Origin: Lutibacter oceani
Lineage (GTDB): Bacteria; Bacteroidota; Bacteroidia; Flavobacteriales; Flavobacteriaceae
Assembly (NCBI RefSeq): GCF_003384935.1
Contig: NZ_QTTQ01000012.1
Coordinates: forward strand, 1 to 64,000
Direction of reading: 5' to 3'
DNA: 64,000 bases
Part shown: positions 55,411 through 63,694 of the stretch, piece by piece
How positions within the stretch are numbered: position 1 is the first letter of the stretch
Layout of the letters: each line of letters begins with the position of its first letter
Position numbers and translations under genes: made by a program
The notes under the pieces: generated by a model
The model's input: the letters and a program-made list of their open reading frames with translations, nothing else
What the model was told of the DNA's origin: nothing
Databases searched by the model: none

Positions 55411-56001
55411 ATGAAAAAATATTTAATATTAGTAATCTTATTACTATTCGTATCAACCAATTTATTAAGTCAAACTAACAAAAAATTTATTGATTCAGGT
55501 TCTGTTGAAAATCAATTTGAAAGCTTAATAAATAATTCTAATAAATATCAAGATTATAAAGTTGTAAAGCATAATTGGCTATTAAAATTAAAATCAAATG
55601 TGAATGATTCTTTACAAGTTTCAAAAAATGAGATTTTAAACTCAACTAAAATTATTAACTCTCAAAAGAGTATTATTGACAGTTTAAATATTGCTTTAGC
55701 TGAAACAAAAGCAGAAATTACCAATTTAAAAACTCAAATTGAAAGTATTTCATTTTTAGGAATTGAATTTGAAAAGGGACTTTTTAAAACTATTATGCTT
55801 TCAATTATAGGTGGTTTAATGCTTTTATTATTATTGTTTATTTCAAAATTTAAACAAAGTAATTCCATAACAAAACAGACCAAAGACAATTTAAAAGAGG
55901 TTGAAGAAGAATATGAAGATTACAGAAAAAAGGCATTAGAGCGAGAACAAAAAGTAATGCGAAGATTACAGGATGAGTTAAATAAACAGAAAAAAGAATA
56001 A
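55411..56001 (+). CDS. exported coiled-coil protein with a central membrane span
   Basis: A 196-residue protein: signal peptide 1-20 (VSTNLLSQ), periplasmic coiled coil about 75-115 (KSIIDSLNIALAETKAEITN), one span about 125-145 (LFKTIMLSIIGGLMLLLLLF), then a cytoplasmic coiled coil to the end (EVEEEYEDYRKKALEREQKV). Similar flavobacterial genes are sometimes labelled tRNA methyltransferase without any methyltransferase motif; none is present here. Function unknown. Confidence 0.75.
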   Translation: MKKYLILVILLLFVSTNLLSQTNKKFIDSGSVENQFESLINNSNKYQDYKVVKHNWLLKLKSNVNDSLQVSKNEILNSTKIINSQKSIIDSLNIALAETKAEITNLKTQIESISFLGIEFEKGLFKTIMLSIIGGLMLLLLLFISKFKQSNSITKQTKDNLKEVEEEYEDYRKKALEREQKVMRRLQDELNKQKKE

Positions 56002-56073
56002 CTCATTTGATGAATTGTTAAAATTATATTATATTGTACTAACCAAAAAATCAATTAATTTAAAAATTTGACA

Positions 56074-56283
56074 ATGAAAAAAAATATGGGAACTTCGGAT
56101 AAAGCTGTTAGAATACTTATTGCAATTGCAATTGCAGTTTTATACTATACAAATGTTATTAACGGAACGTTAGCAATTATTTTAATGGCTGTTGGAATAA
56201 TATTTTTACTGACTAGTTTGTTAAATTTTTGTCCACTATATACTATTTTTGGAATTAATACGTGTAAAACTCCTAAAAAATAG
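56074..56283 (+). CDS. DUF2892-type (YgaP-like) two-span membrane protein
   Basis: Start ATG 56074 (MKKNMGTSDKAVRILIAIAI), preferred to the in-frame TTG 56068. 69 residues with two spans (about 12-27 and 31-52) and the family end FCPLYTIFGINTCK, in which CP and the later Cys are conserved. Related to the membrane part of rhodanese-like YgaP. Function unknown. Confidence 0.85.
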   Translation: MKKNMGTSDKAVRILIAIAIAVLYYTNVINGTLAIILMAVGIIFLLTSLLNFCPLYTIFGINTCKTPKK

Positions 56284-56300
56284 TGCTTATCTTATAAAAT

Positions 56301-56714
56301 TTATTGTTCTCCTGAATAGGTAACAAAATTTCTTGGTGTTTCATAAAGAGTAATTGAAAGTTCTAAATTAGCATCAATTTTAGACCGCAATTTATTCCAT
56401 ATTATTACTGAAATATTTTCAGCAGTTGGATTTAAGATTTCAAATTCTGGAACTTCTTCGTTTAAATTCTTATGATCAAACTGTTCCTCAATTTCAGTTT
56501 CAATTAGTTGCTTTAAAACTTTCATGTCCATAACAAATCCTGTCTCAGGGTATATTTCACCCTTTACGGATACTATTAATTCGTAGTTATGCCCGTGATA
56601 ATTGGGATTTGCACATTTTCCAAAAACTATTGCATTTCTAGCATCTGTCCAATCTGCATTATACAACCTGTGAGCTGCATTAAAATGAGCTTTTCTATTA
56701 ACTGTAACTTTCAT
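56301..56714 (-). CDS. queD: 6-carboxy-tetrahydropterin synthase
   Basis: A 137-residue enzyme of the PTPS family, second step towards queuosine. Zinc ligands are His15 in HFNAAHRL and His40 and His42 in NYHGHNYELIV; Cys34 stands in the catalytic position. The end has ETPRNFVTYSGE. Its start is 2 nt after the idi stop, so it is coupled to idi. Other queuosine genes are not in the window. Confidence 0.92.
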   Translation of the reverse strand: MKVTVNRKAHFNAAHRLYNADWTDARNAIVFGKCANPNYHGHNYELIVSVKGEIYPETGFVMDMKVLKQLIETEIEEQFDHKNLNEEVPEFEILNPTAENISVIIWNKLRSKIDANLELSITLYETPRNFVTYSGEQ

Positions 56715-56716
56715 TT

Positions 56717-57235
56717 CTAATGCTTTATAAAATCATAAAATTTTTCAAAAATAATTTTAAACCAGGCCGTATATATTTCAGGTTTTAAAGCCATGTCAAC
56801 TTTAACTTCTTCTATAGTCATCCATTTAAAACTTTCAACTTCCTCGGTATTTATATTTGGATTTTCGTTATAATAGCCAACCATAATATGATCTAATTCG
56901 TGTTCAGTTAAACCATTGTCAAAAGGAGCTTTATAAATAAACGAAGTTTTCTCTTCCAATTCACACACAAAACCCATTTCTTCCTGTAATCGTCTTTTAC
57001 CAGCACTTATGTTGCTTTCTCCATTACGTTGGTGACTACAACAAGTATTTGTCCACAATAAAGGTGAATGATACTTATCTGCAGCTCTTTGCTGCAACAT
57101 TAATTGATTTTTGTTGTTAAAAATAAAAACCGAAAATGCTCTATGAAGCATGGCTTTTTCATGAGCTTCCATTTTTGGCATTAAACCTATTTGTTCATCC
57201 TGTTCATTTACTAAAATAACTAATTCTTCTTTCAT
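56717..57235 (-). CDS. idi: isopentenyl-diphosphate delta-isomerase, type I
   Basis: A 172-residue Nudix-fold enzyme that interconverts IPP and DMAPP for isoprenoid synthesis. The signature TNTCCSHQRNGE holds the catalytic Cys (family form TNTCCSHP, here with Gln), and ELDHIMVG holds the catalytic Glu region. The Nudix-like helix is GKRRLQEEMGF. A -7 element TAAATTTG (57241-57248, minus strand) ends 5 bp before the ATG, so the message may be nearly leaderless. Confidence 0.93.
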   Translation of the reverse strand: MKEELVILVNEQDEQIGLMPKMEAHEKAMLHRAFSVFIFNNKNQLMLQQRAADKYHSPLLWTNTCCSHQRNGESNISAGKRRLQEEMGFVCELEEKTSFIYKAPFDNGLTEHELDHIMVGYYNENPNINTEEVESFKWMTIEEVKVDMALKPEIYTAWFKIIFEKFYDFIKH

Positions 57236-57240
57236 AAGTA

Positions 57241-57248
57241 CAAATTTA
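57241..57248 (-). promoter_or_regulatory. -7 element before idi
   Basis: Reads TAAATTTG on the minus strand, a TANNTTTG match very close to the start codon. No well-placed TTG was seen upstream. Confidence 0.35.
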
Positions 57249-57353
57249 CAATTTTTAAGACCTAGATTAAAATAAATTTAAAATTTATATAACACACTGA
57301 ATAATAGCGTTTTAAAAATTAACATTTAATTTGGAAAATATTAACATTTTACT

Positions 57354-57386
57354 TGTTATAACATCTATTGTTTAAACTTATATTTG
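57354..57386 (+). promoter_or_regulatory. promoter of a small RNA or long leader before the MarR gene
   Basis: TTG at 57354-57356, 22 bp, TATATTTG at 57379-57386. The next start codon with a long frame is 57555, after a terminator. Confidence 0.6.
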
Positions 57387-57392
57387 CATTGA

Positions 57393-57530
57393 AAATAAAA
57401 GTTATTACAATTATTTTTTTTTCATAAATAAAGGTTGCTATATAGAAAAAGATAATTAATGTTCTTTTTTAATTAAATAGATTGTGTATAATAAACTTTA
57501 AAAGGTTGAAAATTACACAGTCTTTTTTTT
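57393..57530 (+). ncRNA. candidate small RNA or attenuated leader, about 138 nt
   Basis: Lies between a consensus promoter and a hairpin with T-run, and contains no usable open frame. It may be a free small RNA, or a leader that ends transcription before the MarR gene. The MarR gene then has a second promoter inside the terminator region, which would allow separate control. Confidence 0.45.
57480..57530 (+). terminator. terminator/attenuator before the MarR gene
   Basis: GATTGTGTA (57480-57488) and TACACAGTC (57514-57522) pair at 8 of 9 positions and are followed by eight T. The stem overlaps the spacer of the MarR promoter, so it could also be an operator. Confidence 0.55.
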
Positions 57531-57537
57531 ATTTTTG
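57506..57537 (+). promoter_or_regulatory. proximal promoter of the MarR gene
   Basis: TTG at 57506-57508, 21 bp, TATTTTTG at 57530-57537; 17 bp before ATG 57555. Confidence 0.65.
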
Positions 57538-57554
57538 TGTAAATTCAACTTTAC

Positions 57555-58001
57555 ATGAAAATTCCAAACGAGCTTAAAAATACTGATGATATAGAATTCT
57601 ATAAAGCAAGGTTAAACATACATTTTACTCACAATTATTTAAAAAATAATTTATTAGAATCTATTAAACCAATTAATTTACCTCTTAATCAGTTTACTGT
57701 TTTAAGAATTTTAAAAGTTGAATATCCAAAAAATAGCTCTATAAATGCTATAAAAGAACAAATGTTCGAAAATAACTCTGATGTAAGCAGGCTTGTGGAC
57801 AGACTTTTAACCAAGAAATTAGTAATAAGGAAAGAGTGTAAATTAGACCGTAGACAAAAGGAAATCCAAATTACACAACGAGGACTAGATTTATTAAACA
57901 AAATTGATAATCACGAAAAACAATTGAATAATAAAATTAGTCATTTATCCACAAGTGAAGTAATTAAACTTAACCAACTTCTTGAAAAAATTAGAATTTA
58001 A
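57555..58001 (+). CDS. MarR family transcriptional regulator
   Basis: A 148-residue winged-helix protein. Helix-turn-helix at about 70-95 (NNSDVSRLVDRLLTKKLVIR), then the wing KECKLDRRQKEIQITQRGLD, typical of MarR. Such dimers repress genes until a small ligand binds. An inverted repeat GATTGTGTA/TACACAGTC in its own promoter is a candidate self-operator. The next gene prfC has its own promoter, so the regulator is alone. Confidence 0.9.
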   Translation: MKIPNELKNTDDIEFYKARLNIHFTHNYLKNNLLESIKPINLPLNQFTVLRILKVEYPKNSSINAIKEQMFENNSDVSRLVDRLLTKKLVIRKECKLDRRQKEIQITQRGLDLLNKIDNHEKQLNNKISHLSTSEVIKLNQLLEKIRI

Positions 58002-58025
58002 GGCTATCCAATATTGCATTACAAA

Positions 58026-58056
58026 TTGGCAATTCATGTATTAAAGCATATATTTG
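58026..58056 (+). promoter_or_regulatory. sigma-A type promoter of prfC
   Basis: TTG at 58026-58028, 20 bp, TATATTTG at 58049-58056; 19 bp before ATG 58076. Confidence 0.75.
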
Positions 58057-58075
58057 CCACCTCAAAATTTGAAAC

Positions 58076-59662
58076 ATGAGTTTTTTAAAAGAAATACAAC
58101 GCAGACGTACCTTTGGTATTATATCTCATCCTGATGCTGGTAAAACTACATTAACAGAAAAATTGCTGTTATTTGGAGGTGCAATTCAAGAAGCTGGAGC
58201 TGTAAAAAACAATAAAATTAAAAAAGGAGCAACTTCCGATTTTATGGAAATTGAACGCCAACGTGGTATTTCTGTTGCAACTTCTGTATTGGCTTTTATT
58301 TACAAAAACAAAAAAATTAACATTTTAGATACACCTGGGCATAAAGATTTTGCTGAGGATACATTTAGAACTTTAACCGCTGTAGATAGTGTTATTGTTG
58401 TAATTGATGTTGCAAAAGGTGTTGAGGAACAAACAGAAAAATTGGTTGAAGTTTGTAGAATGCGTAATATTCCAATGATTGTTTTTATAAACAAATTAGA
58501 CCGTGAAGGTAAAGATGCATTTGATTTATTAGATGAAGTTGAGCAAAAATTAGGTTTAAGAGTTTCTCCATTAAGTTATCCTATTGGAATGGGTTACGAT
58601 TTTAAAGGAATTTATAATATTTACGAAAAGAAAATCAATATTTTTTCCGCAGATAACAAACAAAAGGTTTCTAAAGGTATTGAATTTACAGATATTAATA
58701 CTCCTGAATTAGATAAAATTATTGGTGAAAAATGGGCAAATAATTTACGTGAAGAGTTAGAAATTATTCATGAAGTATATCCTGATTTCAACAAAGAAGA
58801 ATATTTAAAAGGTGATTTACAACCAGTATTTTTTGGCTCTGCTTTAAATAATTTTGGAGTAAAAGAATTATTAGATTGCTTTATAGAAATTGCGCCTTCA
58901 CCTCAACCTAAAAAAGCTGAAGAGCGTATGGTTGATTCAAAAGAAGAAAAACTAACTGGTTTTGTGTTTAAAATTCATGCTAATATGGATCCAAATCATA
59001 GAAATAGATTAGCATTTATAAAAATTGTTTCAGGGGTTTTTAAAAGAAATGCTCCATATTTACATGTAAGACTTGATAAAAAAATGAAGTTTTCGAGTCC
59101 TAATGCATTTTTTGCAGAAAAGAAAGAAATAGTTGATGAATCATTCCCTGGTGACATTGTTGGAATTCAAGATTCAGGAAATTTTAAGATTGGTGACACT
59201 TTAACAGAAGGAGAAATTTTGAATTTTAAAGGAATTCCTAGTTTTTCACCAGAACATTTCCGTTATGTAAATAATGCTGACCCTTTAAAATCTAAACAGT
59301 TATTTAAAGGATTAGACCAACTTATGGATGAAGGTGTTGCGCAGTTATTTACATTGGATTTAAATGGCAGAAAAGTTATCGGAACAGTAGGTGCTTTACA
59401 ATATGAGGTTATTCAATACCGTTTAGAACACGAATATGGTGCAAAGTGTAGTTATGAAAACCTACCTGTACATAAAGCTTGTTGGGTACATCCAGATAAT
59501 CCTAAAAATGATGAGTTTAAAGAGTTTAAAAGAGTTAAACAACGCTTTTTAGCAACCGATAAACAAGGGCAACTGGTATTTTTAGCAGATTCCGCATTTA
59601 CAATTCAAATGACGCAAAGTAAATACCCTTCAGTAAAATTACATTTTACCAGCGAAGTTTAG
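58076..59662 (+). CDS. prfC: peptide chain release factor 3
   Basis: A 528-residue translational GTPase that recycles release factors RF1 and RF2. GTPase motifs in order: HPDAGKTTLTEKLL (G1), DFMEIERQRGISV (G2 region), DTPGHKDF (G3), INKLDRE (G4). Normal length for RF3 and clearly shorter than EF-G; domains 2 and 3 follow. A convergent permease gene lies 24 bp downstream. Confidence 0.97.
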   Translation: MSFLKEIQRRRTFGIISHPDAGKTTLTEKLLLFGGAIQEAGAVKNNKIKKGATSDFMEIERQRGISVATSVLAFIYKNKKINILDTPGHKDFAEDTFRTLTAVDSVIVVIDVAKGVEEQTEKLVEVCRMRNIPMIVFINKLDREGKDAFDLLDEVEQKLGLRVSPLSYPIGMGYDFKGIYNIYEKKINIFSADNKQKVSKGIEFTDINTPELDKIIGEKWANNLREELEIIHEVYPDFNKEEYLKGDLQPVFFGSALNNFGVKELLDCFIEIAPSPQPKKAEERMVDSKEEKLTGFVFKIHANMDPNHRNRLAFIKIVSGVFKRNAPYLHVRLDKKMKFSSPNAFFAEKKEIVDESFPGDIVGIQDSGNFKIGDTLTEGEILNFKGIPSFSPEHFRYVNNADPLKSKQLFKGLDQLMDEGVAQLFTLDLNGRKVIGTVGALQYEVIQYRLEHEYGAKCSYENLPVHKACWVHPDNPKNDEFKEFKRVKQRFLATDKQGQLVFLADSAFTIQMTQSKYPSVKLHFTSEV

Positions 59663-59686
59663 CATTAAAAAAATAACAGATTTTTT

Positions 59687-60922
59687 TTACTCGAATTTTA
59701 TAGACTTAACAGGATCAATTTTTGATATTAAAACTGTTGGTATAATCAACATTAATAAACAAAGAATTAGTGTTCCTAAATTTAATAAAATTAAATACCA
59801 AAAATCTAAATAAACAGGAGCTTCACTTACATAATAAGTTTCAGGATTTAAAGTTATAATTCCAAAATACTTTTGAATTAATAATACTGATAACCCAATT
59901 AAATTTCCCCAAAACAGCCCTTTTAAAATCAGGTATCCCGCATTATATAAAAACACTTTTCTTATACTTACATTGGTACTTCCTAATGCTTTTAAAATAC
60001 CAATCATTTGAGTTCTTTCTAAAATTAAAACCAATAGCGCAGTTATCATATTAATCCCTGCCACCAAAATCATTATAACAATAATCAAGTAAATATTATT
60101 ATCAAATAGACTTATCCATTCAAAAATTCCAGGATATTTTTCTACAATACTTTGGGTATTAAGTGTAGATGCTGTTTCTGTATAAATTTCATCACTTTTT
60201 TTATTAATTTCATCAAAATCAGAGATTAGAACTTCAAACCCTCCTACTTCATCTTCGCTCCATCTGTTCATTTTTTGAATATGCCGAATATCTGCTATTA
60301 CAAAATTTTCATCAAACTCCTGAAAACCTGAATTATAAATTCCAACAGCTTTAACAACTCTTAACCAAGGAGCTTTTGAAGGATTGTCTTTTACAAAAAG
60401 TATATTAAAAGAATCTCCTAAATTTATATGTAACCTGTTCGAAATTTCTTCAGAAATTAATACATCATTAGAAACTTCTTTTGAAAAATCAGGTAACGTA
60501 CCTTCAACAAGATATTCTTTAAAAAATGTCCAGTCATAATCACTTGAAACACCTTTAAGAATAATGCCCTCAAAATCAAATTCAGTTCTAATAATACCTC
60601 CTTTTGTAGCAAATACCTGAACGTTTTTTATATTACTTACATTTTTAAATTCTGGATAAAAGTCCTGTTTTTTTGATACTGGATTTAAGGTAATTTCAGA
60701 ATTATTATTATCAAAATTTGTAATTTGAATATGCCCATTAAAACCTGAAAGTTTTTCACGTATTTTCTGTTGTAAACCAAAACCTGTTGCAATGGCAATC
60801 ATCATAACAATTATTCCAACAGCTATTGCTATAATGGCAATTTTTATTATTGGTGATGAAATACTACTTTTGTACTGCTTTGCAGCAATTATACGTTTTG
60901 CAATAAATAATTCGTAATTCAA
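59687..60922 (-). CDS. ABC transporter permease, LolC/E (FtsX) type
   Basis: A 411-residue inner-membrane protein with one N-terminal span (IAIIAIAVGIIVMMIAIATG), a MacB-like periplasmic domain (about 50-270) and three C-terminal spans from about 280, ending in the FtsX domain (LILERTQMIGILKALGSTNV). Members extract lipoproteins from the inner membrane with an ATPase partner, which is not in the window. The start is TTG 60922 (MNYELFIAKRII): an in-frame stop lies just upstream. Its start is only 8 bp from that of the divergent DUF1343 gene. Confidence 0.88.
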   Translation of the reverse strand: MNYELFIAKRIIAAKQYKSSISSPIIKIAIIAIAVGIIVMMIAIATGFGLQQKIREKLSGFNGHIQITNFDNNNSEITLNPVSKKQDFYPEFKNVSNIKNVQVFATKGGIIRTEFDFEGIILKGVSSDYDWTFFKEYLVEGTLPDFSKEVSNDVLISEEISNRLHINLGDSFNILFVKDNPSKAPWLRVVKAVGIYNSGFQEFDENFVIADIRHIQKMNRWSEDEVGGFEVLISDFDEINKKSDEIYTETASTLNTQSIVEKYPGIFEWISLFDNNIYLIIVIMILVAGINMITALLVLILERTQMIGILKALGSTNVSIRKVFLYNAGYLILKGLFWGNLIGLSVLLIQKYFGIITLNPETYYVSEAPVYLDFWYLILLNLGTLILCLLMLIIPTVLISKIDPVKSIKFE

Positions 60923-60930
60923 TTTAATTT

Positions 60931-62160
60931 ATGATTTCAATGTCGTTCAAAAATACATATTTCTTATTGGTTTTTTTATTGTTTTTTAGTTTCATTTCTT
61001 GTGGACAAACAAATACCCCAAATAATAAATTAAATTCTGAAAAAACCGTAGCAGTTTCTTCAAAAGAAATTCTTTCAGGCTCACAGCAAACAAATTTGTA
61101 CTTACAACTTTTAAAAGATAAAAGCATTGCTGTAGTTGCAAATCAAACTTCTGTTATTTTTAAAAAAGCATCACATACTCACATAATAGACAGTCTTTTA
61201 ACTTTAAAAATTGACATTAAGAAAGTATTTTCTCCTGAACATGGATTTAGAGGAAAAGCAGATGCAAGTGAAGAAATAGCAGATGGAATTGATGTAAAAA
61301 CAGGTTTACCAATAGTTTCTTTATACGGAAAAAACAAAAAACCAACCGATGAGCAATTAAATGGAATTGACCTTGTTATTTTTGATATTCAGGATGTTGG
61401 AGTGCGTTTTTACACTTATATTTCAACATTACATTATGTTATGGAAGCGTGTGCTGAAAATGGAATTCCTTTAATGTTATTAGACAGACCAAATCCAAAT
61501 GGGCATTATGTTGACGGACCTACATTAGAAATTGAACATAAAAGTTTTGTGGGCATGCACCCTATTCCATTAGTTTATGGAATGACAATTGGTGAATATG
61601 CTAAAATGATTAATGGTGAAAAATGGTTGAAAAATGAAATAAAATGTGATTTAACAGTAATTCCTTTAAAAAATTATACACATAAAAGTTTATATAGTTT
61701 ACCTATTAGGCCTTCTCCAAATTTACCAAATGATACAGCTATTAATTTGTACCCAAGTTTAGGTTTTTTTGAAGGAACTACCGTTAATGCTGGCCGTGGT
61801 ACGGAAAATCAGTTTCAACAATATGGCGCACCATTTTTCCCTAAAAGTGAATTTAGCTATACACCACAACCAAATTTTGGGTCAAAATACCCTAAGCATC
61901 AAAATAAACTATGTTATGGTGTTGATTTAAAAAATGTTGAGAGATTAAGTTCCGTAAATATTAATTTCCTGCTTGATGCTTATAATAAAACACCTAAAAA
62001 TGAAAAATTTTTCGGAGCAACATTTACCAGTCACGCAGGAAATACTGAACTTGAAAATCAAATAATAAAAGGTTTATCTGCTAAAGAAATACACCTTTCT
62101 TGGCAACCAAAAATTGAAGTATTTAAAAAAATAAGAGCAAAATATTTAATCTATAAATAA
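60931..62160 (+). CDS. DUF1343 lipoprotein (NamZ-type exo-beta-N-acetylmuramidase)
   Basis: A 409-residue protein; a start at ATG 60940 (MSFKNTYFLLV) is as likely as 60931. The lipobox is FSFISC. The DUF1343 domain covers the rest: SVIFKKASHTHIIDSLL, KVFSPEHGFRGKADASEEI, FDIQDVGVRFYTYIS, MLLDRPNPNGHYVDGP. Characterised relatives (NamZ) release N-acetylmuramic acid from cell-wall fragments, so it may recycle peptidoglycan. Divergent from the permease gene. Confidence 0.88.
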   Translation: MISMSFKNTYFLLVFLLFFSFISCGQTNTPNNKLNSEKTVAVSSKEILSGSQQTNLYLQLLKDKSIAVVANQTSVIFKKASHTHIIDSLLTLKIDIKKVFSPEHGFRGKADASEEIADGIDVKTGLPIVSLYGKNKKPTDEQLNGIDLVIFDIQDVGVRFYTYISTLHYVMEACAENGIPLMLLDRPNPNGHYVDGPTLEIEHKSFVGMHPIPLVYGMTIGEYAKMINGEKWLKNEIKCDLTVIPLKNYTHKSLYSLPIRPSPNLPNDTAINLYPSLGFFEGTTVNAGRGTENQFQQYGAPFFPKSEFSYTPQPNFGSKYPKHQNKLCYGVDLKNVERLSSVNINFLLDAYNKTPKNEKFFGATFTSHAGNTELENQIIKGLSAKEIHLSWQPKIEVFKKIRAKYLIYK

Positions 62161-62166
62161 ACTTTT

Positions 62167-63687
62167 TCAATTATCAAAAATTAAATCAATTGGATAAATT
62201 GTTACTAATTCAATATCTCCAAAATTGTTAACACTCTTATATGTTTCTGTTGGAAAAACTAAATCAGTTATTACAAGTTCTCCATCATTTACAAATATTT
62301 CAACAGAAGATTTATCAAAATAAATTTGTACTTTTTTAATAATAATTCCATTTAATGGTGCCTTATGTTTTGCTTCAAAAACATCATTAAAGGAACTGTT
62401 TCCTGCTAATCTTCTATCAACAACTAAATTATTATCCGTTATAGAAATCTCTAAAAATTCATTTAAAGTATTAGCTAATTTTACACTAAATGTATCGGAT
62501 TTAATTTTATCAAACTCTAACAAGTAAGATTCATTTAAAACTTCAAACTTCTTTTCTGTTTTTACAATTCCATTCAATAAAATATTTTGAAGTTCTTTTA
62601 CCGGCTTACTGGTTACAAAATATCCATTTTTAGTTTCATTTAATTTCAATTCTCTAGGAATAGTCATTGCACTTCTCCAAGTATAGGTTGGCACTTCTCT
62701 AGCATATTGCCAATTACTAAGCCACCCCATAAATAACCTTCTTCCATCATTTTCAGGAATATCACTAAATGTTACACCTGCATAATTATCTGCACCATAA
62801 TCTAGCCATTTTGTTTCGTTTCCGGCGGTTGTAAACATATTACCATCAAAATCTCCAATAAAGTATTGAGTTGCAGAACCTCCTTGCGGACCTCCTGGAT
62901 TAATACTAAGTAATAAAACCCATTTTGATACACCATTTTGGTCAGTTAAAGAAAATAAATCAGGACATTCCCAAACACCATCGTGATTCCCTTTTTCTGA
63001 ACCAAATTTACTTTCATACTCCCATTTTTTTAAATCTTTTGAACTATAAAATTCTACATGGTCTTTAACTGCTAAAGTCATAATCCACTTTTTGCTTTTT
63101 TCAAACCACATTACTTTAGGGTCTCTAAAATCTTTAATTCCAGGGTTTTTGATAACCGGATTATCCTTATATTTTGTCCAAGTACGCCCTTTGTCTAAAC
63201 TATATGCAATTCCTTGTGTTTGAAAATCAATTGCACCGCTTCTTTCCCCTTCCATATTATGGTAGGTAAAAATAGCAACCATCGGAGGATTTTCAAGAGT
63301 TCCAAAACCTGAGGTATTATTCCAATCAATTACAGCACTTCCACTAAAAATATAGCCTAAATTGTCTGGATATAATGCTATTGGTAAATGTTTCCAATGT
63401 AACATATCATTTGAAACTGCATGTCCCCAATGCATTGGCCCCCAAACATTATCATCTGGATAATATTGATAAAAAAGATGATATTCACCTTTATAAAAAA
63501 CCATCCCGTTAGGATCGTTCATCCAGCCTTTTTTTGGCGTAAAATGAAAGTTCGGTCTGTATTGCTCTCCTGTAATTGAGTCTTTTAAAATAGCTGTTTT
63601 TAAATTTACTTTTTCTGATTTTTCATTACATCCTAGAAGAAAAATTATGAAAAATAATACTATAAATTTTAATGCAATTATTCTCAT
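62167..63687 (-). CDS. glycoside hydrolase family 32 lipoprotein (levanase/invertase type)
   Basis: A 506-residue lipoprotein (lipobox FLLGC, Cys20). The five-blade GH32 propeller carries the nucleophile Asp58 in WMNDPNGMV, the transition-state Asp189 in FRDPKVMW and the acid/base Glu240 in WECPDLF; a beta-sandwich domain follows. These enzymes split fructans or sucrose. The lipid anchor places it on the outer side of a membrane. A sugar-porter gene lies directly upstream on the same strand (7 bp), so the pair forms a fructan/sucrose use unit. Confidence 0.93.
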   Translation of the reverse strand: MRIIALKFIVLFFIIFLLGCNEKSEKVNLKTAILKDSITGEQYRPNFHFTPKKGWMNDPNGMVFYKGEYHLFYQYYPDDNVWGPMHWGHAVSNDMLHWKHLPIALYPDNLGYIFSGSAVIDWNNTSGFGTLENPPMVAIFTYHNMEGERSGAIDFQTQGIAYSLDKGRTWTKYKDNPVIKNPGIKDFRDPKVMWFEKSKKWIMTLAVKDHVEFYSSKDLKKWEYESKFGSEKGNHDGVWECPDLFSLTDQNGVSKWVLLLSINPGGPQGGSATQYFIGDFDGNMFTTAGNETKWLDYGADNYAGVTFSDIPENDGRRLFMGWLSNWQYAREVPTYTWRSAMTIPRELKLNETKNGYFVTSKPVKELQNILLNGIVKTEKKFEVLNESYLLEFDKIKSDTFSVKLANTLNEFLEISITDNNLVVDRRLAGNSSFNDVFEAKHKAPLNGIIIKKVQIYFDKSSVEIFVNDGELVITDLVFPTETYKSVNNFGDIELVTIYPIDLIFDN

Positions 63688-63694
63688 AAAAATT

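Noticed and set aside
55411-56001. tRNA (guanine-N1)-methyltransferase label used for similar flavobacterial proteins
   Set aside because: The protein is a signal peptide, coiled coils and one span; no SAM-binding or knot motif exists.
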